Shown: positions 24,331 through 35,767 of the stretch, piece by piece
How positions within the stretch are numbered: position 1 is the first letter of the stretch
Layout: each line of letters starts with the position of its first letter
Assembly (NCBI GenBank): GCA_024803745.1
Contig: JANJXV010000016.1
Location: 43,302,025-43,366,024, forward strand
From: Megascapheus bottae
Lineage: Eukaryota; Chordata; Mammalia; Rodentia; Geomyidae
Length of the DNA stretch: 64,000 bases
Reading direction: 5' to 3'
The notes under the pieces: model-generated
Databases searched by the model: none
What the model was told of the DNA's origin: nothing
What the model saw: only the letters and a program-made list of their open reading frames with translations
Made by a program: the position numbers and the translations under genes

Positions 24331-26689
24331 TATATATTCCTTTAAAATAAGACATTTGAGAGACTTACAGGGGACAAAGGGAAGCATTGTGTACAGGGAC
24401 TGAACTGAAACAGTTATTATTTTTAAATGGATTACATGGTGTATTTTTGTAAGAGTGGATGTAGATTATTAGATAAATTCCGTGGTGCTCACCACCACTG
24501 ATTCCTTTGTCTTCCTTTCTTTTCTTCCAAGGTGATCACCTAACTAAGATTACAGAAGGATCACATACTCCTTGATGTAGGACGTAGGACTCCATTTAAT
24601 AAAATTAAGAAAGTGTGCATTTTACATTTATCATTTGGCAGGCATACTCCCAAGAACTTGGTAAGGCATAGAAGTAAAGCTAAGGAAGATATGCTTTTCA
24701 AAGACTTTTTCAATATAAGTTCTCTGTGACTGTGGAGGAGCTAGAAATAAACTTTATCTCATTTGTCCTGACTCTTCACTCTAATCTCCTAGTGGGTGGA
24801 TTATCTGTCAGTCCCTGGAGGACCCCAAGTGTGAGGAATGGGATCTCCTTTCAACCACTTAAGTAGTATTTAAATTTTTATGGTACGCCCACCCCCATCT
24901 GATAGCCTCTGTGAGTCTAGGAGCCCATGGTGATTTACCGGGAGTAGGGCTGCCATGCTCCCCACAGAACTGCACCCTGTGCACAAATGCCAAGAGTTGT
25001 TTTACATTGAACTCTTTTCTTTCTTTTCTCCTAAGACAAAATCAGACTGTCAACATTACTATGAAACAGCATGCTCCAATCGTTCAGCTGCCAATTTTCT
25101 ATAGTAAATTATTACCATTCATACACATACACACATATATATTTACATTATTTGAATTGGAAAATATTTTTTCTAGGTGACTTATTTCAAGCTGACAGTT
25201 TACATGTATTACTTTGTTCCCATGTTTTATGAATATATTTTATGCTTTTGCCTACCTAATATCTTTTAAAAGTATAACTTTTTTAAAAAATGATTTCTTG
25301 ATCAGGGTTTATTTTCTTAAGCTTTTTTTGTGAAAATTCCCCACAGTTTTCCAATCTTCTTTTCTCTCCTGGGTTTATAGTATCTCACTTTGTGTAAACC
25401 CAGCTAGTTAGGAGAAATTGAAGGAATAAAATCAACCTCAGAAGAAATTGAGAGGTAGACATCAAGAGTCAGAGGCCTATTTTTATATCAAAAGTGTCAA
25501 GATGACAATGAATCATCCAGGCAGAAAATTACTGGTAGGCAGTAATTACTAGTAATGCAACAGGATTAATTTGGCATTGTGATTCCTGCAGGCTCAGCCT
25601 TCCCTAGTCAGTTTAAGAAACTATGTACATGGTGTATCTCTCTTTTTTATTCTCACAAGTGCCAAGGGCATTGCAGAGTCAGAATTCTTACAGTAAAGAA
25701 ATAAGGCAATGTTGTTTCACCGATACACGGTAACCTTCATGGGTACAGAGGTCCTTTTGCCAAAATTCTAGGTCCATCATATCATGTATCATATTGTGAC
25801 ATATGGTGTTTGTGTCAGAACTGTCTGTTGCACGTTTTCCCCTAAGGAACTTTGGGGAGAAACTTTCTCACCAGCATCCGTAAAGACATGTAAAATGGAT
25901 GGTTTCATTTCTTTTATGTAAACGTTTGGCTTGTAGACTACAAGCCTATCCACTCTTCTACCCAAGTTGCCTTGCACTCTCCTCTGTGCTGACAGTAAGT
26001 CAGTACTGCATAAAGAGCAACCGCTTAGTGAAGTTTGGGCTAACAAGGCCGAATTTAGGGCAAATCAGTTCTCAGCAGGGTTTGCCCATGCTCATGGCCC
26101 CTTCCTTTCAAGAAACACTGGGGACATTCCAGCTGTGCCTTCATGTTTCAGTCACTGCACAACATGAAGGGGGCTGCTGCTGAAGTGGTCATTTCTAAAG
26201 GAATACTTGGGTTTCTAGCAGAAAAAACAAGGTGTCCCCTTCTACCATTTCCTCCTTGTAAATTTCACTGGTCCTCAATAGAGTGGAACAGGAAAGTGCC
26301 AGGATTAGGTTTAAAATAGGCTCTTTCTCTTACTGGCTATCGATCTCTATAGAATAGACATTTGAAAAATAATAATATAAGGGAAGGTGAGTGCTGTAAG
26401 CAGGGATGGTGTAAAAAAGCTGAGAAGAAAATAAAGTAAAAATGAGCAAAAATTGTGTAGAGTAAACACATTGACTGGATGATTTTCATCAGTGTCATTG
26501 AAATGCATGAATGTTGATAAGGTGACAGTCACTATGTGGAAATCAAGAGGATTTTAGGCCACCAGGGCTGGGAAGTGCAGAGATTCTGTGAAGTACGGAA
26601 GAGTTTTCAACTGCCATTTATTTCAGTTTTTCAAAGGTTTTCTTTTATAAAGCACAATATAGGCTTTATAGCATTTTGTCAGCAATTTT

Positions 26690-26990
26690 TTTACTTTATT
26701 TTTAAATTTTTTATTTTCTTGTTGGGATGATGTACAGAGGGGTCGCAGTTATATTCATTAGGTAGTGGTCACATTTCTTCTTGAGCATTCCCCTTCGGAC
26801 TGTTCTCCCACTTTCCCTCTTTCCACCCCCTCCCCTCATCTTGTTTTTCCCTTAACTTCCCAATTTCAAATACACAAATGTATATACAATACACCACGTA
26901 CCAAAGTCAGGTACACAGTTATCAGCATATTTAATGTCCCTATTCATATCTTCTCTCAAATCATGTTCCTTTGAGGGCAAAGCCCTAGTG
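26690..26990 (-). mobile_element. L1-type 3' end, antisense
   Basis: The marker gatgatgtacagaggggtcg lies just after T-rich sequence and is followed by a C/T-rich tract near 26795-26850. The same marker occurs in related forms at 35175, 62140 and, in sense, at 57735-57770. Confidence 0.65.
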
Positions 26991-27539
26991 ACTTTCTTTT
27001 TGTATATATTTGGTGTCATTGTTTGAATAAATATATATTGAATGAGTTGTTTTTAAATCAAGATCAGTATATAGGGGTGTAGACTTTTTTCTTGGTAACC
27101 AGAGACTTCTCATATAAATCACAGCAGCAGTTACGTTCCAGTCCTATCTAATCTGTTGTGATGGTGGAAGATCTGAAGGACCACTCTTCCAGGGTTTCTC
27201 TTCCGCACACACTGCACACAGGGGCTGTGGTGCACAGAGGGACAGGGCAGGGTGGTGATGGCCACTCAGGACTTCCCCTTCTACAGAGGTGTATGCAGGC
27301 TTGCTGCCCCACTGGGAGTGGACGGAACACTTGGACAAGAGCCTACCTGGAACCAGGAGAACCTTGTCCTCCCAAAGTAAATCCAGGGCTCACCCTGCTT
27401 CTCTCTCACCCTGATCTGTGTTCTATGTTGAGTTTCCCTTCCTCTGCTGTATTTTACCATTACTTCATATCATTTCACATAATTGCAATGGCAAAATGGA
27501 AGAACGAAACTGAATATACACCCGTTGAATAGGAGAAAA

Positions 27540-28145
27540 TGTTTTCCAGATATTCAATGTGGGAAGAATTAATATCCTGAATATATAAATACCAAAAGAA
27601 AGGAAACAGTAAAAGAACAACTAATCCAATTAGTGGTGGACAATTGAACTGAGATAGTTCTCAGAAGTACAAACGAATAATGAACACATGAGGAAAAGGT
27701 CCAGCGTTCATAGCCATAAAGAAAGTAGAAGTCAAAACAATACTGAGATTCTATCTTACCCTAGTCAGAGGGATAATCATCAGACAAATAACAAATGCTT
27801 ATAAGGATGTGGGTGAAGAAGAGCCTGTTGGTGGGGATGGAAACTAATGTAGACACTATGGAAAATCAGTATGGGGTTTCCCAAGAAACCAAAAATACAA
27901 TTAATTATTTGATGATGGATCCTGTCATATACCACTTCTAAGTCTAAGTCTAAAGGAATGTTACTTACCATACAAGAAACATACACTCATGTGTATAATA
28001 GTACTATTTGCAATAGCCTAGGTAGATAATAACTGAGGATTAAGAGAATATGGTACGTGCACTAGAGTATTATACACAAAGAAGAAAGAAATTAAGTCAT
28101 TTAAGAACATGGATAAAATTCTAAAATCATCATATTGAGACAATC
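27540..28145 (+). mobile_element. L1 ORF2 end and 3' region, sense
   Basis: Diverged L1 text runs from a stretch with aggaaacagtaaaagaacaa through gcccttgtgg-like text (ggatgtgggtgaagaagagc ctgttggtggggatggaaac). It continues through atactatttgcaatagccta to ggataaaattctaaaatcat near the end. Confidence 0.75.
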
Positions 28146-28189
28146 TCCTAAGTGCCCATCTGTAGAATTAAAACGTGTTTTTTTTTTCG

Positions 28190-28640
28190 TAATTTAAGTT
28201 TCATGTCTTGTAATAAAGTCTCTGTTCCATTTTTAATTGAATTTTCTACAGACTATGTTAGGGATCTAGTTTGAATTTTCCACATCTGGATATTCAGTTT
28301 TCCAAGTACTCTAGCTTAAATAGACTATTTTTTTTATTGTTGCTTGTTTTCTACTGTTTATTTTGTACCTTTGTCAAGAATTAGATGACATGGGCTTATT
28401 TTTGCTTCCATCATTCCATTGGTCTATTATTTGGTTTTGTGCCAGTACTGATTTGTTGTTGTGGTTGTTGTTGTTGTTGTTTCTATGTAGTGTAATTATG
28501 TAGTATAATTGTAATTTCAAATATGGAGCTACTCTCACATTGCTTTTATTTCTCAGGATTGTTTGGGTATTTGGGTTCTTTTATGTTTCTGTATGAATTT
28601 TATGATTAGTTTACCTTTTTGTTGGTAAAGGCTTTGTATA
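28190..28640 (-). mobile_element. L1 ORF2 fragment, antisense
   Basis: ttttgtacctttgtcaagaa ttagatgac, ccattccattggtctattat and ggttttgtgccagtactgat match the complement of a well-known L1 ORF2 stretch. A TTG-rich run lies at 28450-28482. Confidence 0.7.
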
Positions 28641-28671
28641 TAAAGACTTGTGTGTAAAGACACATGTGTAT

Positions 28672-28715
28672 TTGTGTGTGTGTATGTGTGTGTGTGTGTG
28701 TGTGTGTATGTGTGT
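28672..28715 (+). repeat. TG dinucleotide microsatellite
   Basis: TG units with two TATG interruptions, placed between two L1 fragments. Confidence 0.9.
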
Positions 28716-28734
28716 CGGTTTCCATATATTGTCA

Positions 28735-29115
28735 ATAGTACCGTTATGAATATGGAGTGTACAAATGTCTCTACTGTCTATTCTGTCTTACAAATTTTTT
28801 GGATAAATTCCCAAGAATGGTTTTGCTGGATCATAGACTTGTACAATGCTTAGTTTTTTCCGGAATCTCTGAACTCCCTTCCACAGTGGTTGCATCAGTT
28901 ACTCTTTTCATCAGCAATATTATAGGGTTTCTTTTTGTTCACATCTTATCTATATCGGTTGTTGTTTATATTCTTGATGATGACCATTTTTATTAGAGAT
29001 GGCATTCATATGTTATTTTGCTTTGCATTTCTTCATGTCCAAGATGTTGAGTATTTCTTCATGTGTTTCCTTGGACCATGCACTTTTATACTTGGCAGTA
29101 GACACTACTGGGCAA
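28735..29115 (-). mobile_element. L1 3' region, antisense
   Basis: gaactcccttccacagtggt tgcatcagttactcttttcatcagcaa and tttgctttgcatttcttcat read as the complement of an L1 3' end region. It lies on the wrong side of the ORF2 fragment at 28190-28640 for a single intact antisense L1. Confidence 0.7.
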
Positions 29116-30379
29116 AACATAATTTTGAATGATATTATTCAACAAAACTTATTATTCACTAATAAAGAACAGTAGGAGCTGGTAGCTTCTTCTGTATGTG
29201 GTTTCCAGTTATAGCGCGAATGGATGGTGACAAAGACAATATGTGTATCTTTTCCTAACCTTAGTGAAAATACAACACAATACAATATTTTGTGGGTTTT
29301 AGAATATTCACTCAGTGTTTTTTATATGCCTATGTTTAAGACATGTAAGCCTACAAATATCTATGTGCTATATAACCATGTAAACACTTTATATATCATT
29401 TATAAATATATTAGTATACATCTAAGTATATGTCTACTTGAAATTGTTGTAGTTACTTTTCAAAATTGCAAGTTCCAGATCACCTCTATTTTTGAATTAT
29501 GTAGAAGTTTTTACCTTTACAAATCGTCACTTCTATCCCCTATCTCAACATACTACATGTCAATAATAGACTTTGGATTGTTTGGATTCCATGTGCTATT
29601 TAGACACTAAGAACTATTGGCTCTCTTTTTTTTTTTCCCCCTGCATATACCTTTTAAAAACAGAAATATTCTGTTTGGAAAGTCATCTCTTTCCTCCTTT
29701 TACTGTGCCTTAGGATTTAATGGTCATGTATTCCCCATTTAAGTGTTGTGTACCATATGTTGAAATAGGTTTATTTTGTCAAGTTTTCTTATTTGTTGGT
29801 GATTGTCTTCTAGATAGTATTTCCCTTAAGAAAGTAATATTGGCAGAACTAACAAACAGAGCCAGTCTTAAGTACAATGTTATCTTTGTGTTTTCATTGT
29901 CCATTGTCAGTAAACAGTATCCATTTATGATGTGTCTGTGGGTGTTACTGTTGACAATTTACAGTATAGAAATACTGGGGATCAGTTCACTCATTATAGA
30001 ATTCAAGATACTGGTCTTCTTTTCTTAGCACAACAGTAGGGACCAATGTCTGTAACAGATTCTAATGAATGAAGTGTTTCCCTATGATATTTCTTGTCAG
30101 CAAGCTCTAGATCTGCAACCAGGAGTTTTTGTAGTCCTGGCCTTCTTGGAGAATTTGCTTAAATTTTTTGTATGTGAACTCTGTAAGAAGGTGGCTATGG
30201 TATACTTGAGAGCGCACTCTCCTTGAAAACAGAAATGGTAGATTTTCACTCTGCCTTTGCCACTTTACCTTTAAAGTCCCAAACAGCTTGGTAAACCATT
30301 TGTCTTTATGATATTTACTTGATTTTCCATTAGATTGCTGTGTTACCTTTTGTAACTATAACAAATACCTGAAAAATTT

Positions 30380-30740
30380 AATGGAGAAACACTTTTTTTT
30401 TTTTTCTGGTCCATGATTTTACCGTCTTGAAACATGGTGTCAGAAGTTTTCGTATTGGTTAGGTCCATTGCTTTGGGTCTGAGGTGAGGTGAGGCAGGAC
30501 ATCACAGTTGTGGGAGTGTGTCTTAGAGTTGGCTGCTTGGCTCATGACCACCAAGAAGCAGAGAGAAAGGCACCTTTATGGTGTCTTTGGTTTGTGGCAC
30601 CTCTCCAAATAGTACCTCCATCTGGAGATGAAGCAATTCTACACTTGAGCCTGTAGCCGACACTTCTTGAAACCATAGCAGTTTGCTTCCTAGTTTTACC
30701 ATTTGCTGCCTTGACAGTTGCTAGACCAGTGGCAGCATGT
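30380..30740. repeat. Unassigned old interspersed-repeat-like block
   Basis: A T-run is followed by ccatgattttaccgtcttga, the tctgaggtgaggtgaggcag stretch and accaagaagcagagagaaag. This composition looks like an old mammalian interspersed repeat, but I cannot name the family. Confidence 0.35.
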
Positions 30741-31511
30741 GGCATACACTGGTGCTTTTCCCCTAACAGTGATTGTTAATTAACTGTAGAGGATTTATAT
30801 ACACAGCAGATTAGCTAATCAGTAGTGCTATGAAAGAAATAAGCTGTGGATTCATATATCAAGTATCATACATACATGCAGTCTTAAGTTATGAGAGAAA
30901 TTCAACACTCAGCTTGACAGAACCCTTGCCCAAAGCAAGCTGAAAATAGCAAGAAAACCTTCTGCTATTTGAATTCTTTTATTCTACAATGATGCTATCT
31001 TATGTTTGTAAACTTTTATTTATTTAAGACTGTATAAGTGACTGAAGTACATTTAGTTAACAGTGGAGACCAGGCACTGCAAATTTCTGTATTCCCAGCT
31101 TGCTGGCTTTCTTTCTAGTCTATTCTTCTCATGGGCACAGAGGGGTGTTTGCCGTATCAGTCATCATAATCATACTTCGCGGCAGATCCTATGTGGACAT
31201 AGAAGGGAGGTAGCCCATTTGTTGAAGGGACATCTGTGTCTAGCATGGGCTGTTCCCATCATCCAGGGTACCCATCCTGAAGGAAGCGTGTTTGCATTTC
31301 AGCTTTGTCTTGGTAGTAGGGAAATTCACTCCTGTAGGCCTCTGTTCCTGGACTACTATCCCTCATGCCATTTTCATCCACTGCTTTGTTCAGACCATAC
31401 TTCTCTATGCTCTTCTTGTTCTGAATGAATGGATACATTCTAATATTATTTGCATACTTTCCATGTTATAAACATAGCTACTGTAAAATTTTTGATTATA
31501 ACCTTTTTCAT

Positions 31512-31590
31512 CTTTTGTAATACTGGTGACTAAACTCAGTGTCTCACACTTACTAGGCAAGCATTCTATCACTTGAACACCCTCCCCCAT
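31512..31590 (-). mobile_element. ID-like fragment, antisense
   Basis: tgtaatactggtgactaaac tcagtgtctcacacttactaggcaagcattctatcacttg is a decayed ID complement. Confidence 0.6.
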
Positions 31591-32813
31591 TCCATTTGCT
31601 TATAATGATCTTACCTCTTCCTCCTCCCAGGAGTGTCACCACACTCTGCCCCCCTCTTCAGCCCCCCGTTTTACCTTCTTGGCTAATCGTTCCCTGGATG
31701 CATTTCCTAAAAAGAACACCACAGCATAATTGAATATTAGACATAAAAGTGATTGTATTTAGAGCTTCTTTCTCTTTCGGGTACAGTATATTTCCAAGCC
31801 TTATGACATTACGGAACTCAAAGAGTTTTTTTAGTTAGAGAACAGGACTTAAATTCAGGATCTGACACCACTGCTCCTTGGCTCCTGGCTCTACTATCTG
31901 AGCCATGCCACCAAACCCAAAATCATTAAGACATTGTCTTGCAGGATCTTCTTTATCAATTCCTTCAGGAAATGTTCTGCTATTCTGGGATTGCCCTTTG
32001 GTCTATAGGAAATTGGAGGCTAGCTTGATTTTTCTGTTTCTCTGTTTAACTTACAGTCAGCCACTTGTGTAAACTTGTGTAGGACTCTGTTTATTAAAAA
32101 TGTTAATAAAAAAAAACCCTACAAGGACAGAAAAGCAAGTGTGTCTGTACTCAGAAAGCAGTTCTATGTCATCTCAGAGAGATTCCAGTGGTGACCCTAG
32201 AGCAAGCAGGCTGGCCTGCCCAAGAACAGCACCTCAGGCCTAGCTTTCTGTTTCAGGCGTTGCATTTCCTGTGCTGTAGCAGGACAGTAGGAAGAAAGGA
32301 CCCTCTCTGTTCTCAGAGCTGCTAGGCATGTAACATGTGGACCCTTGATTGTATTTTCCAGTCTGTGCCTGAAAACATGTGCCATCCTTGGGCACTGTAG
32401 CACCAGGAGCAGACAGGGAAAAGGCAGCAGCTTAAGCATCTCTCTTCCTAGAACTTGAAGCCAGTCTTACTTTCTGAACACTAAGCTCAGTGGTGGTAGC
32501 ACCACCACCTTTCTCTCCTCTCCTCAGTGGTGCCCGATGTGCTTCTTGGGATAAGTAAACATCTTCACTTCCCTTAAGTGGCATGAAAGTGATAGGAAAG
32601 TAGTAGAGCCTAGAATTTTGTGCTTCTAGTTCTACGTGAAACTGATCTGCTAAGGTGAAAGACCAACAGAGGGCTGAGCCTCAGGACCCAATCCTTCCTA
32701 AGCTCACTCCATGCGCCAGCACACTGGAAAGCCTGTGTCAGGGCCAGCTAGTGTCAGCGTGTGTGATAAGGTGCTGTTGATGACCTAACTCAACCTACTT
32801 TCTTACTTGGCAG

Positions 32814-32992
32814 GTCGAATTGTGCCGAAAACATCCGCAAGCACATCTTACACACGGGCAAACATGAGGGTGTCAAGATGTACAACTGTCCCAAGTGTGA
32901 CTATGGCACCAATGTCCCTGTGGAGTTCCGGAACCACCTGAAGGAGCAACACCCTGACATCGAGAACCCGGACCTGGCCTACCTGCATGCCG
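32814..32992 (+). CDS. ZNF407: Zinc-finger exon C (end of split finger, one more finger, tail), ZNF407-like
   Basis: Internal coding exon of 179 nt. The acceptor is ttggcag (AG at 32812-32813) and the donor is gtaagg at 32993. The first base completes the AGG arginine begun in exon B, then SNCAENIRKHILH supplies the two histidines of the split finger. A longer linker (TGKHEGVKMY) leads to a last finger, CPKCDYGTNVPVEF then RNHLKEQH (C-x2-C-x12-H-x4-H). This is followed by a non-finger segment, PDIENPDLAYLHAG. Exons B and C together are 300 nt (100 codons) and start and end in the same phase. The unusual tail after the final finger is what most suggests ZNF407 to me. Retention of the next intron would add about 52 residues before a stop at 33151-33153. 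The following exon is not in this window. Confidence 0.9.
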
Positions 32993-33910
32993 GTAAGGTG
33001 CGAAGCCCTGGCACAGCTGGTCAGGCGGTCCCGTGCTGTCCTCTTATTACTATGTCATTTCAAGGGCAGACAATGTATAATCATTTCTCTTCCCAAAGCT
33101 CACCCTCGCCTCACCCACTCAGCTGTTGCAGGAACTTTCACTTGGAAATCTGACCATGTAGTCACCAGGGACAACCCAGGTAGTAATAACAAACATCAAA
33201 GCCGAGTTGAGCTCAAATAGGAATTTAAATTTTATGTTTTGATTAATGGAAAAAAACTTCACACCCATTGTTGGTGGTTTTAAAATTGTGGCCCCTTTCC
33301 TTGAACCACCCTCTCCCTATGAATGCCTAGAGAAGCAGAGGAGGTGAGGAGGGCACCGAGGGAAGCGGAATGAGTAGTCACCACGATTAGGAGTGTGCTT
33401 GTGACGAGCACAACTGCCACACTTTCCTTGACTATTGGATTTCAGGTAAGATGGACAGTATGGGAAATGCAGGGCAGACCAGACTCCGTTGCCCTGTTTA
33501 AAGGACGAGCATCCCAAGTGTCGACTTGAGATGTGAGTGTTGATTTAAACAATGAGATGCTGAGTATGGCCATGGGATCCTGTTTTGGGATATAGGTAAC
33601 ACCAGTAGACTCTTAGAGAGGCACACAGGTCAGCACTGCTGGTGGGTCCTGGGTCTCTTTGGGGCATATGATTGGGCACTCGAGAGCCACTTAGCCGCTT
33701 CCCCCCTGGTGTTATGTGGCCTGAGGCGGCTGCCCTACCATGCCTGGGATTTCTTCGCTGGAAATCGTAGGAGTGCCAATGTTAGTTGCAGAGTTGTGGG
33801 CGTGGAGAATGGTCATGCTGTGGACCTTTTACAACAGGAAGGACAGGTAGGAAACATATGGCCTGGTTTCTGCCTAGGCAAAAGTGTATGGCCCTACTTA
33901 AAAACTGGCA

Positions 33911-34042
33911 ACTTTTTTCTAGTGGTTAATTAGAGATAAGAGTCTCAGGGACTTTTCTTGTGGAACTGGCTTTGAACCGGGATCCTCAGATCTCAGTCTC
34001 CTGAGTAGCTAGGATTAGAGGTGTGAGCCACAAGGGTCCAGC
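33911..34042 (-). mobile_element. B1-like SINE arm, antisense, truncated
   Basis: tctagtggttaattagagat aagagtctcagggac, ccgggatcctcagatctcag and ctaggattagaggtgtgagc show the left arm and junction. The right arm is missing. Confidence 0.75.
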
Positions 34043-34264
34043 TTCATTTTTTAATTTGTTGTTTTCAGGTAATGACTCATTAGTAGTATGTTTTCCAAAA
34101 TGACCTCAGATACTATTTACTTGCTGCAAACCCCCGAATTTTGTAATTACAAGTAATGTATCACTCTGCTTTGCTCATCTATGTAAGATTCTGTTGTGTC
34201 TGCCATCAAGTGGTAACATTTTTGCCTTTGAAACAATTAAATAATCCTTCATAATTAACAAAGG

Positions 34265-34345
34265 CTGTCAGCCTGACTCACATGGTAAAGAGCTTTCCTA
34301 GCAAGCATGAACCCTTGATGTCATACCTGATTTCACTTGATAAAA
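34265..34345 (+). mobile_element. Possible decayed ID-like fragment
   Basis: ctcacatggtaaagagcttt cctagcaagcatgaacccttgatg faintly matches the ID pattern of tgcctagcatgcatgaagcc. Confidence 0.35.
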
Positions 34346-34714
34346 AGAATGGGTAGGATGAGTGGTTTAATCTACTCAATTAGATGAAGGACTGTTTGGA
34401 AAGCAACAATAGCAGAGGTGTTTGCTCTTTCTATTTTAGCAGGATAGTTGAGGTATTTGGACTTTTATCTATCAAAATACACTATTTTTTGTTTGGGAGC
34501 AGTGTTGTGGTGTGCTGTTTCTTACAGATACACGTCCTTGTGGATTTAATGCAGTTTATTTTGGTACCTTCTATGCCACTCTATTAGGCTGAGAATCTCT
34601 GCGTGTACTGTATATAGTCTTGCCGGTGTCAGGAGCCACGGGCTTCAGGTTTGGAAAGGCTCTTATATCACTTTTTCACTCTGTTGGGTAAAGTTTCTTT
34701 GGAAACTTTAGTAA

Positions 34715-34841
34715 TAAACTTGGTGGACCTCAGTTTTCATCCCTTCAGGATAAGAGGATAGTACCATCTGCCACACAGTATCTATGTGATGTAATGAGAT
34801 AATATTGTGCATAAAGTGACTGAGTTGGTAATACTTGGGGC
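34715..34841 (+). mobile_element. MIR-like relic, cut by a SINE insertion
   Basis: ggacctcagttttcatccct tcaggataagaggatagtacc and gatgtaatgagataatattg tgcataaagtgac follow the MIR core order. The next SINE's target-site duplication starts at 34842. Confidence 0.55.
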
Positions 34842-34854
34842 ATATTTCTTTTCT

Positions 34855-35061
34855 TCCCCCACCCCTCTGTCTTTGCCAGTCCTAGGGCTTGAACTCAGGG
34901 CCTGAGCACTGTCCTTGGGCGTTCTCAAGGCTAATGCTGTACCACTTGAGCCACAGTACCACTTTCAGCTTTTTCTGTGTAGGTGGTATCAAGGAATCAA
35001 ATCTAGGGCTTTATGTATACTCAGCAAGCATTTTACCAGTAGGCTAGACTCCTTGTCCAGT
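34855..35061 (-). mobile_element. Dimeric ID-like SINE (IDL-Geo type), antisense, 13-bp TSD
   Basis: Text includes cagtcctagggcttgaactc, ctcaaggctaatgctgtacc acttgagccacag and tcagcaagcattttaccagt aggc. ATATTTCTTTTCT occurs at 34842-34854 and 35062-35074. It landed in or beside the MIR-like relic. Confidence 0.9.
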
Positions 35062-35149
35062 ATATTTCTTTTCTATCTATGGAAGTTAGTAACCCCCACC
35101 CCACCCCAATTCTGTTCAAGGACTAGTAGAATGATATTGATAAATTTTC

Positions 35150-35270
35150 TTTTTTTAAATTTAAATTTATTGCAAAGGTGATGTACAGAGGGGTTACAAT
35201 TAAGATAAGTCAGGCAATAAGTACACATCTTTTTGAATAGTGTTACATCTCATCCCTTAGAAAATCAAAG
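35150..35270 (-). mobile_element. L1-type 3' end, antisense, short
   Basis: ttattgcaaaggtgatgtac agaggggttacaattaagataagtcaggcaataagtacac carries the shared 3' marker described at 57560-57790. Confidence 0.7.
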
Positions 35271-35716
35271 TCTGTATGTCAGTTGGAATAATTTTTAGGC
35301 ATTGTATGATCTTGTTATCCTTTCATTAAGTATTGAAAGAGTAATGGAAATTGACTTAGAGCTCCTGTTTATTGTGTTTACAGGAAATACTCTGACTTAT
35401 TTCAGTCCTATCGAATTATTGTTCACTTCTTTGTGTTAGGCAAAAAATGAGTGAAATAGGCTGGAAGGTTGGACAGGGTCAGGCTGGCCCGAGCCTGAGC
35501 TCCCTGTCCCAGGGATAGCCTGATGGCTAAGTATTGTTCACATCATCTCTCATCTGGCTGGACATTTTTTTATTCTCATTATATGTGCTGCTAGAAAAGG
35601 AATGTCAAGGTTTTACATTGTAAGTGTAGATTAGTGTGCTTTTTTAGTTCTGTTATTTTGGGCTTATTTTGAGGATATCACTAGGTACTCAGAGATATTT
35701 AGAGTCTTTCACACAC

Positions 35717-35718
<2 letters not shown>

Positions 35719-35764
<46 letters not shown>
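35719..35764 (+). repeat. AC dinucleotide microsatellite
   Basis: About 23 AC units, followed by a short CTCA run. Confidence 0.95.

Positions 35765-35767
<3 letters not shown>

Noticed and set aside
29224..30028. Two plus-strand frames of 128 and 102 codons, rich in hydrophobic residues; considered a chemoreceptor remnant
   Set aside because: No conserved receptor motif could be found, and AT-rich DNA readily gives such hydrophobic frames.
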